Shown piece after piece: positions 9,304 to 18,061 of a stretch of 39,915 nt of DNA; position 1 is the stretch's first letter, and each line of letters starts with the position of its first letter. The notes under the pieces were generated by a model that had not been told where the DNA came from, did no database searches, and saw nothing but the letters and a program-made list of their open reading frames with translations. The position numbers were made by a program, and so were the translations under genes. The DNA is from an uncultured Marinoscillum sp. Its GTDB lineage: Bacteria > Bacteroidota > Bacteroidia > Cytophagales > Cyclobacteriaceae. The stretch spans positions 1 through 39,915 of the forward strand of contig CACLDR010000014.1 of NCBI GenBank assembly GCA_902605755.1, in the 5' to 3' direction.

Positions 9304-10254
9304 CTAACTTTTAAAATAATTGACGGTAAATGCCTCATACCAATAAGTTTTTTTAAAAAAGTTAGGATAACCACAATGTCCACCTTGGGAGGTGATATTA
9401 TAGGAAACGTAATCTGAATGGGCTATTTTAGATTTATTTAATGTTTTTGTTGCTAGAAAGGGATCATTCATTGCATTGATTATTTGTGTAGGAATTTGAA
9501 TATTTTTTAGAAAATTTTGGGAGCTACATTTTTCATAGTAATCTTCAGCATGTTCAAATCCATGTACGGGTGCTGTAATTAGATTATCAAAATCGTAAAT
9601 AGTATGAGCATTTTCGAGTTTTTTGAGATCGAAGAGTCCTGGGTACTGGGCATGTTTTGTTCGAGCTTTCTTTTTTAACGATCGTAAAAATCTTAGTTGA
9701 TAAAGGGAGTTTTTAGGTGTATTCAAATGGAGTGAGCTCGATTTTAAATCTAGTGGTGCAGCAATTGCACAGGCCTTTTTAATGTTTTTATAAGTGCCTC
9801 GTTCACCTAAAAACTTGAGCGTCAAGTTGGCTCCAAGACTGAACCCAATAAGAAAAATTTCATTATAATTCTTTGATGTATGATTAATGACATCTAATAA
9901 GTCTTCGGTGGCACCACTATGATACATTTTGGGCAGCTTGTTTATTTGATCTGAGCATCCCCTGTAATTCCAGGCCAACACATCAAAATTTTGAGCATAA
10001 AGGGTATTGGCCATGCCTTTTACGTATGGACGATCTACATTTCCTTCCAATCCATGCGAAATAATGACCAGTTTGTTACTATTTTGCCTCATCCAAAATA
10101 AGTCTAAAAAATCTTGATCTTGGGTTATGATTCTTTCCTGAATATAGGGAGTTAAAAGTTTAATTCTTCTAAATAAAAAAGGATAAATAGTTTGGAGATG
10201 TCCATTACAAAGTATTTTTGGAGGTAAATACGCTCTTTTTTCATTTAATTTCAC
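9304..10254 (-). CDS. YheT/ABHD-type alpha/beta hydrolase
   Basis: The 316-residue protein begins with the family signature PPKILCNGHLQTIYP (residues 11-25), then HGLEGNVDRPYVKG. The nucleophile S139 sits in GFSLGAN, followed by D264 in NAMNDPF and H293 in GGHCGYP, a full catalytic triad. This subgroup (YheT in bacteria, ABHD1/2/3 in animals) contains esterases and lipases of poorly known physiological substrate. There is no signal peptide, so it is cytoplasmic. It is the first gene of a probable two-gene unit with the SRAP-like gene and diverges from the PDH E2 gene across 122 bp. Confidence 0.87.
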   Translation of the reverse strand: MKLNEKRAYLPPKILCNGHLQTIYPFLFRRIKLLTPYIQERIITQDQDFLDLFWMRQNSNKLVIISHGLEGNVDRPYVKGMANTLYAQNFDVLAWNYRGCSDQINKLPKMYHSGATEDLLDVINHTSKNYNEIFLIGFSLGANLTLKFLGERGTYKNIKKACAIAAPLDLKSSSLHLNTPKNSLYQLRFLRSLKKKARTKHAQYPGLFDLKKLENAHTIYDFDNLITAPVHGFEHAEDYYEKCSSQNFLKNIQIPTQIINAMNDPFLATKTLNKSKIAHSDYVSYNITSQGGHCGYPNFFKKTYWYEAFTVNYFKS

Positions 10255-10314
10255 TGGTGTATGTTAAATTTATTAATATTCTTTAATTGACATTTAAATA
10301 ATCTCTTTGCTTGC

Positions 10315-10344
10315 TTGATTAAAATCTGACTTGGATTAACTTTA
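10315..10344 (+). promoter_or_regulatory. Candidate promoter of the PDH E2 gene
   Basis: TTG at 10315-10317 is followed after 19 bases by TAACTTTA (10337-10344), one base off the Bacteroidota -7 consensus TAnnTTTG. The predicted start lies roughly 25 bases upstream of the ATG at 10377. Confidence 0.42.
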
Positions 10345-10376
10345 AACTTTAAAATTATAGAATTGATCTAATAGAA

Positions 10377-12008
10377 ATGGCAGAAGTAATTAAAATGCCC
10401 AAAATGAGTGATACTATGACCGAAGGGGTCATTTCCTCATGGCTAAAAAAGGAAGGAGATGAAATAGTCTCTGGGGATGTACTTGCCGAAGTTGAGACAG
10501 ACAAAGCAACCATGGAATTGGAATCATATGAAGATGGTATTCTTTTGTACATAGGTGTCCCCGAGAAGGCCACCGCGGCTGTTGACGCGGTTATAGCCAT
10601 TATTGGAGATAAAGGGGAAGATATTGAATCCCTCATTCCTTCGTCCACCCAATCAAAATCGGAATTTTTACCACTTGTCCCATCAGGAGAAACAGAGGTA
10701 ACTACAAACTCTGATATTGAGCAAGCTAAAGCGACTACTGTAAATCCCTCTGGTATCCAGGCAACTGTTTTGAGGATGCCTAAAATGAGCGATACCATGA
10801 CCGAAGGTGTAGTCGCAAAATGGTTGATGAAGGTAGGCGACCAAGTAAGTTCAGGAGATATTTTAGCTGAAGTTGAAACTGATAAGGCAACCATGGAGTT
10901 AGAATCTTATGATGATGGCACCTTATTATACACAGCAGTATCAGCAGGTAGTTCAATAGAGGTAGATGGTATCATTGCTATCATAGGTGAAGAGAATGCT
11001 GATTTTGAGGCTTTGTTGCAATTAGAAAATAGGGAATTACCAAAAGCCGAAGCGTTAGTTGCTGATACGGTATCAGTCCCAGCTCAAGTTAAAGAGTCAA
11101 GTGTTTCCGGTACCCAAGAATCTAATTCTAATGGACGGGTAAAAGCATCTCCACTTGCTAAAAAAATGGCTCAAGATAAAGGAATTGATTTGAGTATCAT
11201 ACCTGGATCTGGAGATGGTGGTAGAATTGTCAAAAAGGATGTAGAAACATTCGAGCCTTCATTTTCAACGACGACTCCGGTGGCAGCGACTTCCGGAAAT
11301 TATGTAAAGTCTACAGTCGTGGATGCTGAGTCTTCTGAAGACATTTCGTTGACACAGATGAGAAAAGTCATTGCTTCAAGACTCTCTGCAAGTAAATTCA
11401 GTGCTCCACATTTCTATTTAACGGTGGAAATCAATATGGACAAAGCTATAGCTGCTAGGGTGAGTGTGAATGAAGTATCTCCAGTGAAGATTTCTTTTAA
11501 TGACATAGTACTAAAGTCAGTCGCCAGTGCTATAAGGCAGCATCCTGATGTTAATGTGAGCTGGTTAGAAGATAAGATGCAGAAGCATCAACACATACAT
11601 ATTGGTGTGGCTGTCGCCATACCTGACGGTTTGGTAGTACCTGTAGTGAAATTTGCTGATACGAAATCGCTGGTCCACATTTCAGAGGAAGTAAAGGACT
11701 TAGCTCAACGTGCGGTTGCTAAGAAATTAGCCCCAGAAGAGTTTACGGGCAATACGTTTAGTATTTCCAATTTGGGCATGTTTGGTGTTGAAGAGTTTAC
11801 AGCAATCATCAATCCTCCCAATGCATGTATTCTTGCTATAGGGGGTATTAAAGAGTCGGTGATAGTGAAAGATGGTATTATGAGTCCTGGGCACACCATG
11901 AAGGTAACTTTATCGTGTGATCATCGAGCCGTAGATGGTGCCGTTGGAGCGGCTTTTCTAAAAAGTTTGAAAGCAATGCTCGAAGACCCTATACGAATGC
12001 TGATATAA
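10377..12008 (+). CDS. pdhC: Pyruvate dehydrogenase E2, dihydrolipoamide acetyltransferase with two lipoyl domains
   Basis: The 543-residue E2 transfers acetyl groups from lipoate to CoA in the pyruvate dehydrogenase complex. Two lipoyl domains are present (about 1-80 and 130-208), each with the ETDKATMELESY loop and lipoylated lysines K43 and K170. A peripheral-subunit-binding domain follows (about 256-295, ASPLAKKMAQDKGIDL and GRIVKKDV). The C-terminal acyltransferase domain ends with DHRAVDGAVGAAFL, giving the catalytic H516 and D520. The linkers are rich in Ala, Ser, Thr and Val. No E1 or E3 gene is adjacent. hslV starts 46 bp downstream on the same strand. A minus-strand open frame at 10355-10894 is a shadow produced by the repetitive lipoyl codons. 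Confidence 0.93.
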   Translation: MAEVIKMPKMSDTMTEGVISSWLKKEGDEIVSGDVLAEVETDKATMELESYEDGILLYIGVPEKATAAVDAVIAIIGDKGEDIESLIPSSTQSKSEFLPLVPSGETEVTTNSDIEQAKATTVNPSGIQATVLRMPKMSDTMTEGVVAKWLMKVGDQVSSGDILAEVETDKATMELESYDDGTLLYTAVSAGSSIEVDGIIAIIGEENADFEALLQLENRELPKAEALVADTVSVPAQVKESSVSGTQESNSNGRVKASPLAKKMAQDKGIDLSIIPGSGDGGRIVKKDVETFEPSFSTTTPVAATSGNYVKSTVVDAESSEDISLTQMRKVIASRLSASKFSAPHFYLTVEINMDKAIAARVSVNEVSPVKISFNDIVLKSVASAIRQHPDVNVSWLEDKMQKHQHIHIGVAVAIPDGLVVPVVKFADTKSLVHISEEVKDLAQRAVAKKLAPEEFTGNTFSISNLGMFGVEEFTAIINPPNACILAIGGIKESVIVKDGIMSPGHTMKVTLSCDHRAVDGAVGAAFLKSLKAMLEDPIRMLI

Positions 12009-12054
12009 ATTAAATTTGATAGTCATCAGGGTGATTTTTTAATAAAGTAATATT

Positions 12055-12597
12055 ATGCCTAAATTAAGAACAAAATCTACCACGGTATTGGCTGTTCACC
12101 ACAAAGGTCAGATGGCTCTGGGAGCAGATGGACAAGCGACTATGGGTGCTACGGTCGCCAAGAGTCACGTAAAAAAGATAAGAAAGCTGTCAGAAGGCAC
12201 CATAATTACTGGATTTGCAGGCTCTACTGCAGACGCCTTTACTTTATTAGATCGATTTGATGAAAAGTTGAGTGCATTCTCTGGTAACCTAAAGCGTGCA
12301 GCGGTTGAATTGGCTAAGGATTGGCGCAGGGATAAATATTTACGACAGTTAGAGGCCATGATGATTGTAGCTGATAAAAATTTAATGTTAGTGATTTCTG
12401 GTACGGGAGATGTTTTGGATCCAGATGAAGATGTGGCTTCTATAGGCAGTGGTAGTCAGTATGCAAAATCAGCAGCTTTAGCACTTAAAAAGCATGCGGA
12501 TCATCTTACTGCAGAGGAGATCGTTCGCGAAAGTCTGACCATTGCTGCAGATATTTGTATCTATACCAATCATAATTTGGTAGTAGAGATATTGTAA
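12055..12597 (+). CDS. hslV: ATP-dependent protease peptidase subunit HslV
   Basis: The 180-residue protein is the proteasome-like peptidase that assembles as two hexameric rings with the HslU ATPase. The nucleophile is the N-terminal threonine after processing. Here TTVLAV starts at T9, so an eight-residue propeptide (MPKLRTKS) must be removed, whereas E. coli has only Met. ADGQATMG, the KSHVKKIRKL block and GFAGSTADAF are family hallmarks, and IGSGSQYAKSAALAL forms part of the active-site region. hslU is not within the window, unlike the hslVU operon of many bacteria, so it must be encoded elsewhere if the protease works. Confidence 0.93.
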   Translation: MPKLRTKSTTVLAVHHKGQMALGADGQATMGATVAKSHVKKIRKLSEGTIITGFAGSTADAFTLLDRFDEKLSAFSGNLKRAAVELAKDWRRDKYLRQLEAMMIVADKNLMLVISGTGDVLDPDEDVASIGSGSQYAKSAALALKKHADHLTAEEIVRESLTIAADICIYTNHNLVVEIL

Positions 12598-12625
12598 ATT
12601 TTAAGTTCATTAAAAAGAACGCTTA

Positions 12626-12973
12626 ATGGTTAAAATATATCATAATAATAGATGTAGAAAAAGTCGTTTCGCTTTGAAGGAGTTAACGGCCTCAGGATTA
12701 GAAGTGGAGGTCATTGATTATCTCAAAACGCCCTTGAATAATGCACAACTGCAAATACTGGTAGCTGCATTGGATATTCTACCATATGAATTAATCAGAA
12801 GAGGAGAAAAGATATTTAAAGAATATTACAAAGAGTTACATCATGATAATGTAGATTGGATTCAGGCTATGGTAGATTATCCCATACTAATGGAGCGTCC
12901 CATCATTCAAAAGAAAGATCTTGCAATTATTGGTCGTACCGCTGCATCTATCCAAAAAATAATAACTTATTAA
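12626..12973 (+). CDS. ArsC/Spx-family reductase-like protein
   Basis: The 115-residue thioredoxin-fold protein resembles the glutaredoxin-dependent arsenate reductase family. The N-terminal YHNNRCRKSR carries the catalytic C10 in the family position (usually HNPRCSKSR). The C-terminal ILMERPIIQKKDLAIIGR is the conserved anion-binding ERPI...GR segment. It could reduce arsenate, or be a YffB-type housekeeping homologue. No ars operon genes (arsR, arsB, acr3) are nearby, which favours the latter. It starts 28 bp after hslV on the same strand and likely ends at the hairpin at 12977-13002. Confidence 0.85.
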   Translation: MVKIYHNNRCRKSRFALKELTASGLEVEVIDYLKTPLNNAQLQILVAALDILPYELIRRGEKIFKEYYKELHHDNVDWIQAMVDYPILMERPIIQKKDLAIIGRTAASIQKIITY

Positions 12974-12976
12974 TAG

Positions 12977-13002
12977 CAGCGGTGCATTTGTATTTCCCGC
13001 TG
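12977..13002. terminator. Hairpin between converging genes
   Basis: CAGCGG (12977-12982) pairs with CCGCTG (12997-13002) around a 14-base loop and is followed on the plus strand by a short T-rich run (CCTTTTAAAT). It sits right after the ArsC-like stop codon and before the end of the convergent propeller gene. It may serve as a terminator for the plus strand. Confidence 0.4.
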
Positions 13003-13025
13003 GAGCCTTTTAAATCTCACAATTA

Positions 13026-16000
13026 TTATGGCATGGAAATAGCTTCCAATCCATTTAAGGCCTTATTTAAATTAGGAATATTTTGGTTACATAAGTTTGT
13101 CATTTCCTTTAAAATTTGATCAAGATCTGCAGCAAGTTCAATGAAGACCTGGAAGGCTTGATCCGTTGGTGGGTAATCACCACGTTGCTGATCTGCCATT
13201 AAAAAGGCTAATCTATTGTTTACTTTAATACCATAATTTAATGGGTCCTGATTACTTTTATTTTTTGTCTGATGAATTGTACCTTCAATGATAGTCAATT
13301 GATCCAAAAAAGTAGCTATTTTAGCCAGTAGTTCAGGGTCTTTAATTTTAGATTTTATATATTTAATTTCTTGTCTGATTTTCTCAATGTCATGCATGGC
13401 TTGATGGGCCTGACTAACCTTATTTCTAACTTGAATTAAAAAATCAAATTGGGATTGATAATCTGATGGGGTATTAGACATTCGGGGATCTCCTAAAACA
13501 GTCAAATGTTGTTTTGTGGTATCACCATCCACTATTAGTTGGATTAAATAAGTTCCTGGTACTGCTTTCGGTCCGAGATTAGGAGAAGAATAGAGCACCA
13601 TACCTGGAAAAGCTAAAAATCCAGGATACCGCAGATTCCAGATGAATTTATTGCCTCCAGTCTTTACCTGGAGTTTTGAAGAACTTTCTTTTGATTGATT
13701 AGAGTAAGATCGTATTACGGATCCGTCTATTTCTAAAATTTTAATGCGTACATCTGCCTTTTCATCTTCGACAAAGAAATTAAGCAAAGCTCCGCTAGGA
13801 TGATTTGTCCCTTCGATTTTGCTATTGCCATTTTGGTCACTATGTACCATTCTGTATGCGGGCTTAGGTTTGTATAGGTGATGACTTTTAGCTAAAATTT
13901 TTCTATTAATTTGTCGTACAGGGCCCAAATCATCAATCATCCAAAAAGACCGTCCATGTGTCGCTGCTATTAAGTATTCCTCACGAACGTGTAAGTCTCG
14001 GATGGATACAATCGGTAGGTTCAACCTAAAATTTTCCCAATTTGCCCCATCATTAAAGGAGATATAGAGACCCCATTCTGTGCCTGCATACAAAAGTCCG
14101 GGACGCACTAAATCAGCTCTGATGGCTCGTGTGTAATCGCTCTTTTCAATACCCAAAGTTATAACAGTCCATGTTTCTCCATAATCTTTGGATTTGTAGA
14201 GATAGGGGGTATAATCTCCAAATTTATAAGCTGTTGCCGCAACATATACCCCCCCAGGATGATGTGGATCTACATCAATACAGTTTATCATATTGTTTTT
14301 TGGAGACATTGGAGGGGTGATATTGGTCCAATTTTTCCCTCCATCACGGGTGATGTGAACCAGGCCGTCGTCACTTCCTGTATAAATTACGCCGGCCTCT
14401 TGTTTGCTCTCTGCCATGGCAAAAAGGGTACCATAAAATTCTACACCTGTATTATCTTGTGTAATTGGACCTCCTGATGATTTTAAGGTATGCGGTTCAT
14501 TCCGGGTGAGGTCAGGACTGATCACGCGCCAGCTTTGTCCTTCATTTACACTCTCATGTAAGTAATTGGATCCTGCATATAGTCTGTAGGGATCATGGGG
14601 ACTAAACATTATTGGATAATTCCAGTTGAATCGATATTTCATTACTTGTACACCTGATCCTGCCGGATTATAAGGCCAAATATTTGTAGAGCGTGTTTGA
14701 TTTGTAATATGATCTTTACGGTTCATATAACCTTTATATGTGCCCCCATACACGATATTTGGATTTTTCGGATCTGGAGCGAGATGTGCACTTTCACCAC
14801 CTGCGGTGGGCTCCCAATCTCGTTCAGTAATGGCACTTCCACTGCTTCTGTGTGATATTCTGATAGCTGAATTATCTTGTTGGGCACCGAGTATTTTGAA
14901 AGGGAAACTGTTATCCGTGGTTACCCGATAAAACTGAGCGGTTGGTTGGTTGTGATAAGTTGTCCAAGTGGCACCGCCATCTATCGTTACTTGGGCACCA
15001 CCATCATCGGCAATGATCATACGTTGATTATCCTTAGGATCAATCCAAAGATCATGATGATCACCGTGGGGTGAATTGAATCCCTCCCAAGTCTTACCTC
15101 CGTCATCGGAGCGATGATAACTTGTATTCATGACATATAAGCGATCTTCATTTTGTGTATCTGCGTAAATGCGTGAATAATACCACGCTCGTTGTCTTAA
15201 AGCATTTTTTGAGCTGATGTAGGTCCATTTCTCTCCACCATCATCAGATCGATAGACGCCTCCATTTGCATTCTCTATTATGATCCATATTTTATTAGAG
15301 TTTAGTGGGGAAACTGCTACACCTGAAATACCCCAAACACCTTTAGGTAGGCCTGGCTTGTGAGTTAACTCTCTCCAATGATCTCCACCGTCGGTACTTT
15401 GCCAAAACTTACTTCCAGGTCCTCCACTATCCATACGATAACCATTACGCTTGATTTCCCATGTATTTGCATAAATAATTCTTGGATTATTAGGATCTAG
15501 CATTAAATCAACAGCACCGGCCTTATCTGATTCAAATAATATTTTTTCCCATGTTTTTCCACCATTTTTCGATCGGAACACACCACGCTGCATATTGGGT
15601 TTCCATAGATTTCCCATAGCAGCAACATATACCCTATTCGGGTCAGTTGGATGAATACGAATGCGACCGATATGTTCGCTTTGCTTCAGACCAATGAATT
15701 GCCAAGTTTTGCCTGAATCGGTACTTTTCCATATTCCTCTACCCGAAGAGACGTTTCCTCTGACTGTTTCTTCTCCTTCGCCTACATATATGACATTTGG
15801 ATCTGATTCACTGACCGCAATCGCACCGATGGATCCACCAAAGAATCCATCCGAAATATTTTCCCAAGTTTGACCTCCATCTGTAGTTTTCCAAACTCCG
15901 CCTCCCGCGGTACCCATATAGTATAGATTGCGATTACCAATGACACCCGTCACAGTTGCTGACCGCCCTCCTCGAAAAGGGCCAACCAATCTCCACTCTA

Positions 16001-16136
16001 ATCCACCAAGTTTGCTCACTGGAATTTCTTGATGGTTGGTTTTTGTTTTTGATTGCTTTCTTTGCGCCCATGATAAGGGGCTTATGATTAATGTAAAAAG
16101 AAATGCGAGCAGTAGATAGGCGAATATATTTTTCAT
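13026..16136 (-). CDS. Secreted Asp-box beta-propeller protein (sortilin/VPS10-like)
   Basis: The 1036-residue exported protein has a signal peptide ending SPLSWAQ. The first 750 residues form beta-propeller(s) with eleven recognisable Asp-box motifs (S/T-x-D-G-G-x-T-W type), for example KTTDGGQTW, KSTDSGKTW, RSDDGGKTW and ITRDGGKNW. The last 280 residues include a beta-rich part (LQVKTGGNKFIWNLRYPG) and a helical tail (about 925-1010) that looks like a coiled bundle. Bacteroidota homologues are usually annotated as glycosyl hydrolase or VPS10 domain proteins, without proven activity. The Asp-box alone is structural, so I do not assign catalysis. There is no lipobox and no T9SS domain, so it is probably periplasmic. 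Confidence 0.82.
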   Translation of the reverse strand: MKNIFAYLLLAFLFTLIISPLSWAQRKQSKTKTNHQEIPVSKLGGLEWRLVGPFRGGRSATVTGVIGNRNLYYMGTAGGGVWKTTDGGQTWENISDGFFGGSIGAIAVSESDPNVIYVGEGEETVRGNVSSGRGIWKSTDSGKTWQFIGLKQSEHIGRIRIHPTDPNRVYVAAMGNLWKPNMQRGVFRSKNGGKTWEKILFESDKAGAVDLMLDPNNPRIIYANTWEIKRNGYRMDSGGPGSKFWQSTDGGDHWRELTHKPGLPKGVWGISGVAVSPLNSNKIWIIIENANGGVYRSDDGGEKWTYISSKNALRQRAWYYSRIYADTQNEDRLYVMNTSYHRSDDGGKTWEGFNSPHGDHHDLWIDPKDNQRMIIADDGGAQVTIDGGATWTTYHNQPTAQFYRVTTDNSFPFKILGAQQDNSAIRISHRSSGSAITERDWEPTAGGESAHLAPDPKNPNIVYGGTYKGYMNRKDHITNQTRSTNIWPYNPAGSGVQVMKYRFNWNYPIMFSPHDPYRLYAGSNYLHESVNEGQSWRVISPDLTRNEPHTLKSSGGPITQDNTGVEFYGTLFAMAESKQEAGVIYTGSDDGLVHITRDGGKNWTNITPPMSPKNNMINCIDVDPHHPGGVYVAATAYKFGDYTPYLYKSKDYGETWTVITLGIEKSDYTRAIRADLVRPGLLYAGTEWGLYISFNDGANWENFRLNLPIVSIRDLHVREEYLIAATHGRSFWMIDDLGPVRQINRKILAKSHHLYKPKPAYRMVHSDQNGNSKIEGTNHPSGALLNFFVEDEKADVRIKILEIDGSVIRSYSNQSKESSSKLQVKTGGNKFIWNLRYPGFLAFPGMVLYSSPNLGPKAVPGTYLIQLIVDGDTTKQHLTVLGDPRMSNTPSDYQSQFDFLIQVRNKVSQAHQAMHDIEKIRQEIKYIKSKIKDPELLAKIATFLDQLTIIEGTIHQTKNKSNQDPLNYGIKVNNRLAFLMADQQRGDYPPTDQAFQVFIELAADLDQILKEMTNLCNQNIPNLNKALNGLEAISMP

Positions 16137-16513
16137 TTTTTTTTTTTGAGTAATTTGAATTTAAATAATTTTTGAAACAGAGCTTTCTTATTTGGGATGA
16201 AAGGTTGTATTTTTAGCCTTTCGGTAATAATCGAATTGAATAAGTATTAATTTATTGTACCGCTATGATGATAGCCGTGGCATATGAAAAAATTATGGTT
16301 TAATCTAGGGAGGTATTAGGCCTTTATATTATAATCAAACACAAGCCAATTCTACAGGTCATTTAGAGGATAAATCTTGATAATGAGATGTAATTATCCG
16401 AGCTCTTAGGAGAAAGGGTTGGACTAAACCTAATGGAAGTTTTAGGCTACTTGGGTCAATTGCTGCAAGTTATTGATCTTGTGAATCGTAATAAAAGAAA
16501 AGTAAAAAGGTAG
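16137..16513. other. Non-coding stretch with possible unidentified remnant
   Basis: The interval precedes the propeller gene. On the plus strand about 40 codons near 16395-16512 are open (containing GLNLMEVLGYLGQLLQVIDL) and end at a stop just before the M20 remnant. The open frame may be the tail of a lost gene, but I cannot match it to a family. The rest has dense stops. Confidence 0.25.
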
Positions 16514-17786
16514 TTATTCTAATGGGTCATCCATATAGCCTATGGTCATTTCTAACATAGCCTTTTGACCCAGTGATCATCGCTGAGTCAGTTACATAAA
16601 AGTCTTGGGTATAGTGTGGAGCCACCAACGCTGGATCGGATTCTTTTGGACATCCTTTGATTAAAAAAAAGGGTACCTTTTTTCCGAATAAAGAGAAATC
16701 GATAGCTTACGTAATGGCAAGATGTAATAGGACATACTCGGGCCAAAGGTTCCACTAGAGCCAGTTGACGCTGTTTTTGAGTGTAGTATCATTAATAGTT
16801 ACTAGTACTTCTCGATCAATGTCTGTAGTGACTTTTGCACCCATACTCTCTCCTATTTTTTAGTTGTTCAGATCATTATGAATTTTGTCTTGCATTTTTG
16901 TATCCAAGGTGCGAATGGTCCCGATCATTTCAGTACTTTCAGGAATGATATTATTACGTATTCCTGAGTGAGTACTCTGACTGTAATAACCGCACCTTCA
17001 TTGGTCAGCTCTGTTTGTCGACTTATGATTGTTTGAAGGTTATTGATGATTTTTGTCTAGGTGACGATGGGATCTATTGAAGTCTTATAGTTGTTAGGCG
17101 TAAGATTGTTCTGAGACAACGTTAATTACAAAACACTCAGTAGCGCGAATATACCACTAAATTTATAAGCAAGTATCCCCTTAGGGGTATCAGCCGGAAT
17201 ATGAAGACCAAAGGTAAACTCAACTTTTGGATTCATCAGTATTCCTTCTTTAATCATTCGTTTAGCCCCATCATCTTCTCCTGGGGGGCCTTTTCTGCAG
17301 GTTGAAAAATAGATTTAACGGTTCCTTTTGTATCTTTTTTAAGACCACTGAGTACTTCGGCAACACCTATTAACATGGCGACGCGTGTATCGTTACATCA
17401 GGCGTGCATGATACCTGCAACTCTATTTTTAGAGGTGGAAGTGGCCTTTGAAGTCCATTATATTTCCACTCTTTTCGTAATTGGAAGCCCATTCTTATAA
17501 GCCCTCAAGGTAATCTCGGGACCTGCTTGGCCTCCCAATAAAATACCTACACCACCTGTTTTGGCTACTTCTTCTCTTAATTTGAGATTAAATCTCACAT
17601 ATGTTGGACAACTTTGGTTGCTGTTTCAAATTCCAAGTTTGACAACTCTGGATGCTCATGAATGTCATGGTGCCATTCGATTACTTTAGTCTTTTTTTTT
17701 CCGCTTCGAAATGGGATTTTTTCATAAAATTTAATGATTGGCGGAACATCAATTTGCCAATATAAGAAATGATTAGGATTAAACAA
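16514..17786 (-). pseudogene. Decayed M20-family amidohydrolase
   Basis: Read on the minus strand, this was an M20D amidohydrolase (hippurate/N-acyl amino acid hydrolase type, about 420 residues). The start is intact for about 63 codons and contains WHHDIHEHPELSNLEFETA (first part of the family RRDLHxHPELSxxExxT). Then frameshifts break the frame. Near 17370-17405 the metal motif HACGHDxHTAML appears as MHA-stop-CNDTRVAML. Near 17300 the PAEE block reads FQPAEKAPQ. The end preserves EDFSLFGKKVPFFL and APHYTQDFYV with a natural stop at 16514. Metal ligands and reading frame are lost, so it is inactive. It lies between two intact genes, as expected for a gene decaying in place. Confidence 0.85.
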
Positions 17787-17847
17787 CTTTAATATTCATA
17801 AGGAAAAAAATAAACATATGAATTTTAGAACTGAAATTAAAAAGAAA

Positions 17848-17868
17848 GGGCTACCGAAATGATAGCCC
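17848..17868 (-). terminator. Probable intrinsic terminator downstream of sucC
   Basis: GGGCTA (17848-17853) and TAGCCC (17863-17868) form a 6-bp stem with a 9-base loop. On the minus strand the stem is followed by CTTTCTTTTTAATTTC, a T-rich tract typical of an intrinsic terminator. It lies about 190 bp past the sucC stop and before the decayed amidohydrolase, and fits as the end of the sucC transcript. Confidence 0.5.
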
Positions 17869-18061
17869 AATTCATTGACCAAAATAATATGAAGAAAAGA
17901 GATTATTAATTAAAATTAATCTCGTTTAAAATTATTAAAAAAAAATCATTTAAACCATTGAACTGAGAAAAACCTTCTAAAACTTATTTAATTTGAATCA
18001 AATTGTTTTATAAATTACATTACGTAAAGTAGAACTTTTTGTGATTTGGCTTATATGTTCT

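Noticed and set aside
10355-10894. A 179-codon open frame on the minus strand
   Set aside because: It lies entirely opposite the duplicated lipoyl domains of the PDH E2 gene. Its repeated Ser/Thr-rich sequence simply mirrors the two similar lipoyl-coding segments.
17595-17786. A 63-codon minus-strand frame as a small gene
   Set aside because: It is the intact front part of the decayed M20 amidohydrolase, including its HPELSNLE motif.
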